From the NCBI RefSeq assembly GCF_031143425.1, contig NC_090437.1, forward strand, positions 845,011,978 to 845,075,977: a stretch of DNA of 64,000 nucleotides. Reading direction: 5' to 3'. Position numbers and translations under genes: made by a program. The notes under the pieces are model-generated. The model was not told where the DNA came from, did not search any database, and saw nothing but the letters and a program-made list of their open reading frames with translations. Positions 58,485-64,000 of this stretch are shown here, piece by piece. Position 1 is the stretch's first letter, and every line of letters starts with the position of its first letter. This DNA is from Pleurodeles waltl (Eukaryota > Chordata > Amphibia > Caudata > Salamandridae).

Positions 58485-59732
58485 AATGTTTGCAGTAAAC
58501 TAAATAAGAGTTGCTGGAAGTTGAGGTGAGGAAAGTGTGAGAGAGTAATCAGGATTGGTTAAAGGAGTATTCCAATCACTGGCTAATGTATAGGATAACA
58601 CTTGTACCTCATCACCACATCCTCCTTAAATTCTTGCTCTTGAGAAGACATCTGGAAAAAATAATACTTTGCTGAAAAGCCATAAGAAAGAGAAAACAAG
58701 TACTATTAACTCCTGCTTGCATCCAGGGACTGTTATGGTTCTCCAAGGGTCAAGTGGTTGACCTCCTGTTTGCCTGCTCAAGGGACAGACAAAATAGGAC
58801 TCTGGAATCAAACAAAACCCAACTGACCACTGAGGACTGGGTTCTGCAAGAATGCGGACTGGGGGGACCTTATGTCTAGAACACTGCCCTGAGGACCTGG
58901 AGTTACAGGAGTGACACGGAGGAACAGCCCAAGTACTTGGAGAAAAGAGAGATTTAGTCGTTTTTCCACCTCTAGTAGGCAGGGACCAGAGCTGAGGTTT
59001 GCCCAGTGATAGTGCACCCAGACTTTTTCCGCTGTGCAAACTAGTCCATGTGACCTTGCCTGGCTACACTGAATCACTGGTGTACTATAGAAACCAAAAG
59101 TGTGAAGGTAAAGGTTTAGTTTGGGTTGTCATGACTCCATTTTGTGCCATGTGTGTGGTGGGTTTTACTCACCCGGCTCATGTCACCCTTCCAGTCATTC
59201 TTCCCAGTCTTGATCACACCATGAATTCCCTCCCAGGAAGCCTGAAACATTGACCCTCCTGTTCTGTTGCTATGCAAGTTCAGCTTAATTTGACACTGCA
59301 GATATCCTGTGTCTATCTAAAATAATTATGTTTCCACTGTGAATCATTGAATTGTACCATCATGCACTTGGGGTTACTTTTTACTTGTTTTTGTTGTCAA
59401 TTACCATCTGCAACTGCCACCGCCTAGGCCTCATATTTGTTGTATGTAATACATGATTTTCCTCAGGTTCATTGGAATATTCCATGCTTCTGTGTGGGGC
59501 ATGTGCTTTTCTGGAACACTCTTTGCTTCCTGTATATATACCCCCCCCCTTAATGTGCATCAGCGCTTGGTCTCATCCCAGTCCTGCGCAAGCAAAGTTC
59601 TTGCACTCACCTCTTGAGTTGCCCAGAACTTCCTGCATTCCTGCCCATTGCAAGCTTCATCCCTGCACTCAGCTCCTGAGTAGCCCGGAACTTTCAGTTC
59701 TCTAGTCTTTCAAAACTTCCTGATGATTTCAT
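58485..59732 (+). repeat. Tandem duplication, unit 2 (1,248 bp)
   Basis: Second unit. The junction and the right end share AAT (58,485-58,487 and 59,733-59,735), also found at the left end, a three-base microhomology. Confidence 0.95.
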
Positions 59733-59735
59733 AAT

Positions 59736-62273
59736 CCAGTTATCTGCAAAATTTACAGTGTCTTTCTGTGCGAGCTACGAGTCTTCCTCCTCTTCAGACG
59801 ATTGCACTGAGTTTCCTGTTGACTTTTGGTTCCTGTTCCAGTACTGCCTTGGCTAAGTACCTTCCCCGTGGGTTCGTGCACACCAATCCTTAGGTTTGCA
59901 TTTGTACCAAAGATTGCTACCTTTGAAGGCGTGATCATGTTTTCAGATTTTGGACATTATTTGAGTGTTCACTGCCTTGGGGGCCAGTGCTCTGGACTAC
60001 TTCGTTGCAGCACTCTGAACTTTATTGTACCTGAAGTGAACATTTGCCTCTATTGTACCTGAACTGAATGTTTCCCTCTGTGTTTTCTTGACAAGTTGTA
60101 TCTGGTATTTTGGGAGAAATGTCAACAGTTTCAAGTGGTATTTGAGTATCAAGTCAGAATGCGTATGTTTTGGAGTACCAGAAAGTCTCCAGTTTATTCT
60201 TGAAAGTGTTTTCTGCTCTCTCTCATGCCACATTTATGATGAAGTCTGTAAGTGCTCAAATGGTCTAAATAATATATAGGTCACCTAGAATTAGGAACCT
60301 ATGGGTAACATTGTCTCTGTTAGTTTTAGTGTATCACACCTGCATTGAGGATGTGAGGTCCATGGAGTCCCAATCCTATTAGGCAGTGTACAAGACAGCT
60401 GAGCAATTCCTCAGTGGTGCAAGATCATTATTTATTAGTTTATCCCATTCCACCCCGGAGGCAGTGGGTGAATAAATGTTGATTTTACCTTTGTTCAGTC
60501 CCTGTCTTAGGTGGGATTGGAGGTCCAGCATTGTTCCCGTGGGTGGAACAGGAGAGTGCATGACATGGATGAGGCAGTAAACTTATCACAGTGGTGAAGC
60601 AAACTGCAGCAGCTATGAAACCAGCTTTGTCCCATTCTGAACCTTTTGCACGTAAGCCTCAGCAGAAGCTCAGAGAGGACATATGAGACCTCACTGGGCT
60701 CTTGCTGGGTTAAACTTTGGAGCTTGATCCACTCTGACCTCTACAATATAGACCAACTCCCTAGGTAAAAATGTTGGATGAAGCTGGGTGATGGAATGGG
60801 CAGGTGTCTCCAGAGAACTGTTCCGTCACAAAGTGAGAGATGTGCAGGATAAGGAACATCTATAGGAGAAGAGTGTGACTGCCTACGGGCAACTGTCTCC
60901 CTAGAGTGAAGGTGGATAGTTGCCCAGAGGAATGTAGCTGTATGTCTCTGCTTACCTATAGGTTGCCTTCTTGGTAGTGAGCTAACACAGGTGGGAATAG
61001 ACAAAATGGTTCAGAACATCTAGGTTGCCTAATCACTGTTTTGTGAAGAGACTACCCCTTAGGTTAGGTGTTCCAAGAGGGGAGATGGCTTCTATCTGCA
61101 GCTTGTGGACCAGTGGGCTAGAAATTACTTGCTCCTGCAGGAGCGAAAGAAACTAGTCCTCCTGCTGCAGATGGGAGCCCACTTCCTTCCCTTCATTTCC
61201 ATGGAACCGGTAGGCTGTCCTGTTGCAGTACCTCCTGGACAAAGGCAGACTAACTAGTGCCAGTCTGAAGGGTCCTACTGCTTGTCTCTGAATAGATTGA
61301 TGCTTAGGTTAGGGTGCAAGGATCCAAGTGGAACAAAGGGTAGGAGGTAGGCAACCTGGAACAGTTGGCTGGATGTTAACTTGTTTCACAGGAGAGCACC
61401 TGAGTGCCAGATGGGCTTCAGGCTGAGGTACTGGGCAGACAGCTACATGGTTGATGCACAATAAGGGAATCTTACGGTCTACATTTATGTTGTTCAGAGC
61501 ATGAGCAGGATTTGTGAGGTACGCTACCACAAAGCACAATCTGAATCATATTGCGGCTATATACCGCACACACAGCATGGCAGCACCCACAGACATGGAA
61601 CTTTGTGAGTGCTGACATGAGTTTTCTAACTGTCACACAGACTCTCGCTGAACCTCAAGGAGGAGACGATAAGAAATGACAATCACAAGATGGGGCACAG
61701 CTCCAGGAACTGATTAACCAACTCGCATGACCCTTTAACTTTAAAATTGGTGTGTGATTTGTAACTGACCCTTGAGCTCCCAGGAATTATCAAGCAGTAG
61801 AAGAGCCCGAACAAAAGCAGGCAGGAGACCTCTTGCAATTATCTGGTATAACACACTAGTGGAGCTGAAACCTTTTACTGTGTGCACTTCCATGATGATA
61901 TGCATCTTTACACTGCGTTTCTGTTGAAAGTGTCATGTTTTTAACCCTATTTGTAAAGTCCCCTTTGTTAGTGTAACTCTTTATTGTTCCCAAGTATTTT
62001 ATCCCTCTCCATGTCAAATCTGGAGTTCACTGCTGCAGTGGCATTTGATGTTAGGTGGCAGCAGTAAACTGACACCACCACTATGATCATGGTTTCCTGT
62101 AGTTTAATGGAAGACCTTAGATCTAAACCAGCAGCACACTTTAAATATAGATCAATGGCAGACTTTGATTCTCGGCAACAAGGAAAGAGGAGACTTGCAA
62201 GGTCACAGAAGAACTTTCAGCAAATTATACTCTGATTTTTTGATGAATTCGAATTTATGTTCGCAGAGCAGAC
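59736..62273. other. No gene seen; weak repeat related to 57,050-57,210
   Basis: 61,398-61,640 shares GGGCTTCAGGCTGA, CAGACAGCTACATGGTT and a CACACA-CATGGCA block with 57,050-57,210, in a different order, suggesting an old tandem or dispersed repeat. Nothing else is assignable. Confidence 0.5.
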
Positions 62274-62276
62274 ACT

Positions 62277-63282
62277 GGCCCTCATTCTGATCTTGGCGGT
62301 CGGCGGAGAGGCGGCGGTCGGACCGCGAACAGACCGGCGGTATTAAAAATGGCATTCTGACCGCGGCGGTCACCGCCGCGACCGACCGCCACTTCCCCAC
62401 TCCGACAGCCACGGCGGTCATGACCGACGGGCTGGAGTCTGCGCACTCCGGTCCGGCGGTCGACCCAAGACCGCCAACGGTATCATGACCCTGCTCACCG
62501 CCGCGGTTTCTGGCGTTCGGGAACCGCCATGCGAACCATGGCGGTAGGCACTATCGGGGCCAGGGGATTCCTTCCCTGGCACTGATAGGGGTCTCCCCCA
62601 CCCCCCACTGCCCCCCCGAGTCCTCCACCCACACCCTCCACCCCCCTGCCACCCCCCAGAGGTGGTACGAACCCCCTCCCCACCCCCACCCCGACATGCA
62701 CATACACGCACCCCGACATGCACACACCCCCAACATGCACATATACACACCCCCTACACACACACATACACAACGGGGACACATACCCGCACACATACAT
62801 GCCGACATGCGCACCCGCCGAACTACACACATTGCCCATAGGCACAGCAGCACTCCCCGCCCGCATGCACGCACTCACACACCCCCTCTACACACTCACA
62901 CGCACACCCCCATGCACGCACACATCACACAACACCCCCCCACCCCCTCCCCTCACGGACGATCAACTTACCTTGTGCGTTGGTCCTCCGGGAGGTGACA
63001 GGAGCCATGGGGAGGTGACCGCCAACAGAAGACCGCCAACAGAAGACCGCCACACAGAAATGTGGGTCGTAATTCTGTGGGCGGTGTTCTGCTGGCGTGG
63101 CGGTGGAGGTTGACCAGTCTCCACTTTCCCGCCGACCGCCAGTGTGGCTGCTGGCGGTTTTCCGGCGGAACGCTCCCAGCGGTCAGAATGCGCACAGCGG
63201 CATACCGCCGCGGTCGGCGGTCTTCACCGCGGCGGTAACTCGGCGGTCTTGCGAAAAGACCGCCAAGGTCAGAATGACCCCC
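62277..63282. mobile_element. 1-kb GGCCCTCATT TIR element, CpG-rich younger copy
   Basis: The left end GGCCCTCATTCTGATCTTGGCGGT pairs with the right end ACCGCCAAGGTCAGAATGACCCC, with a few mismatches. It is flanked by ACT at 62,274-62,276 and 63,283-63,285. The arms are dense in CGG and CCG, and a CA-rich core lies at about 62,690-62,940, as in the 41,221 copy. There is no transposase. High remaining CpG suggests a fairly young insertion. Confidence 0.82.
62690..62940 (+). repeat. CA-rich degenerate microsatellite inside the TIR element
   Basis: Same place and style as 41,630-41,870. The long frames on both strands here come from composition. Confidence 0.75.
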
Positions 63283-63285
63283 ACT

Positions 63286-64000
63286 GTGTCCAAAAGGGCA
63301 TTTTAAAGCTTAATTCAATATTGTCCTTACCTGCAGTGATGCATATGGAAATGCTAATATTAGTTAATTCTCATTAAAATTGTAGATAGTGTAACATAAT
63401 ATCCGAATGATTGCAGGAATGTGAGGCTCTGATTGCACCGAGACCAAAAGCAAGAATCTCCATGAAGCGGCCATTCCTAGTACTTTAGAGTCAAAAATCA
63501 ATCTTCATTCAGTTTGTATAAAACCCATAAAAGAGTACACAAATATACATAACATCTGTAAACAATAGTTTCATGCTCACAATTATTAAGACCGTTAATC
63601 ACGAGTTTTAAACTGTCTTGTGCATAATAAAATATAAACACAAGCAAACATCTTTACAAACATTCTTAGTTAAAAGTCAAACATGATTATTCCCTGTTAC
63701 GTTAATCAGATCATCTATCTCATACCACTCGACAAATTAGTTTGGCAAATTACAGCGCAGACAAGCCAAATCGAATCGCATTTCAAAGTATCCCTGCCTT
63801 ATGTCATTTGCCCACCATATTTCTCAGTTTTGATGCAACCGATATACATTTATAAACCAATTCGCACACAAACTGACTGGAGCAATTGTATATGTAATAG
63901 AGCTTACATTTTCTTATATTAAGAGACTTCAATACAGGGATTTAAAACAATTTCCTTGGGACAATAGAAAGCTTGCAAAAGAAAATACAATGCAGTATTG
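63286..64000. other. No gene seen
   Basis: AT-rich DNA to the window edge, with nothing assignable. Confidence 0.45.

Noticed and set aside
57378..59039. Identical 137-codon frames as a duplicated gene
   Set aside because: Identity comes from the exact tandem duplication; no domain, and overlapping frames on both strands are equally open.
62277..63282. CpG-island promoter of a host gene
   Set aside because: The CG-rich sequence is bounded by terminal inverted repeats and a 3-bp duplication, so a transposable element explains it.

Overview
The window looks like intergenic DNA from a very large, repeat-packed vertebrate genome, most probably a salamander and perhaps a newt such as Pleurodeles. 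This is inferred from the mix of long-LTR Gypsy elements, class I endogenous retroviruses (ERVs), a non-LTR retrotransposon and GC-rich palindromic DNA elements in AT-rich DNA, and from LTR ends that resemble newt repeats I recall. I could not search a database. I see no host gene exon, rRNA, tRNA or CRISPR array. Almost all coding sequence is decayed retroelement sequence.

Layout. 1-10,992 (minus): a gamma/epsilon-like ERV with env, pol, pro, gag and its 5' LTR; the 3' LTR lies outside the window. At about 10,993 this LTR joins directly to the pol of a second copy of the same ERV (10,993-12,437 and 20,092 to about 24,480). Inside copy 2 lies a Ty3/Gypsy element (12,438-20,091, minus) with the order gag-PR-IN-RT-RNase H, the Copia-like order typical of the Gmr1 group. 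Its gag has a SCAN-like region, and its 2.8-kb 5' LTR carries a hAT-type MITE with an 8-bp target duplication. 24,500-34,100 is gene-free, with a minisatellite and an old repeat pair. 34,105-35,760 holds a LINE 3' fragment split by a terminal-inverted-repeat (TIR) element. 37,335-38,137 holds two more TIR elements, one a near-perfect foldback. 41,221-42,219 and 62,277-63,282 are two 1-kb members of the same kind of family. 42,726-44,771 is a solo LTR related to the Gmr1-like LTR. 46,470-50,485 is a 5'-truncated LINE between 14-bp target duplications. 50,642-55,936 is a complete but dead Mag-like Gypsy element with two LTRs, a 5-bp target duplication and a leader bearing three repeats with YY1-like cores. 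57,237-59,732 is an apparently exact tandem duplication of 1,248 bp.

Nothing here forms a working pathway. The main value is in the nested insertions, the swapped pol order joined through one reading frame, the SCAN-like gag region, and the shared 3-bp ATA target of the palindromic elements. Retroelement reading frames carry many stops and frameshifts, so coding entries are called pseudogenes.
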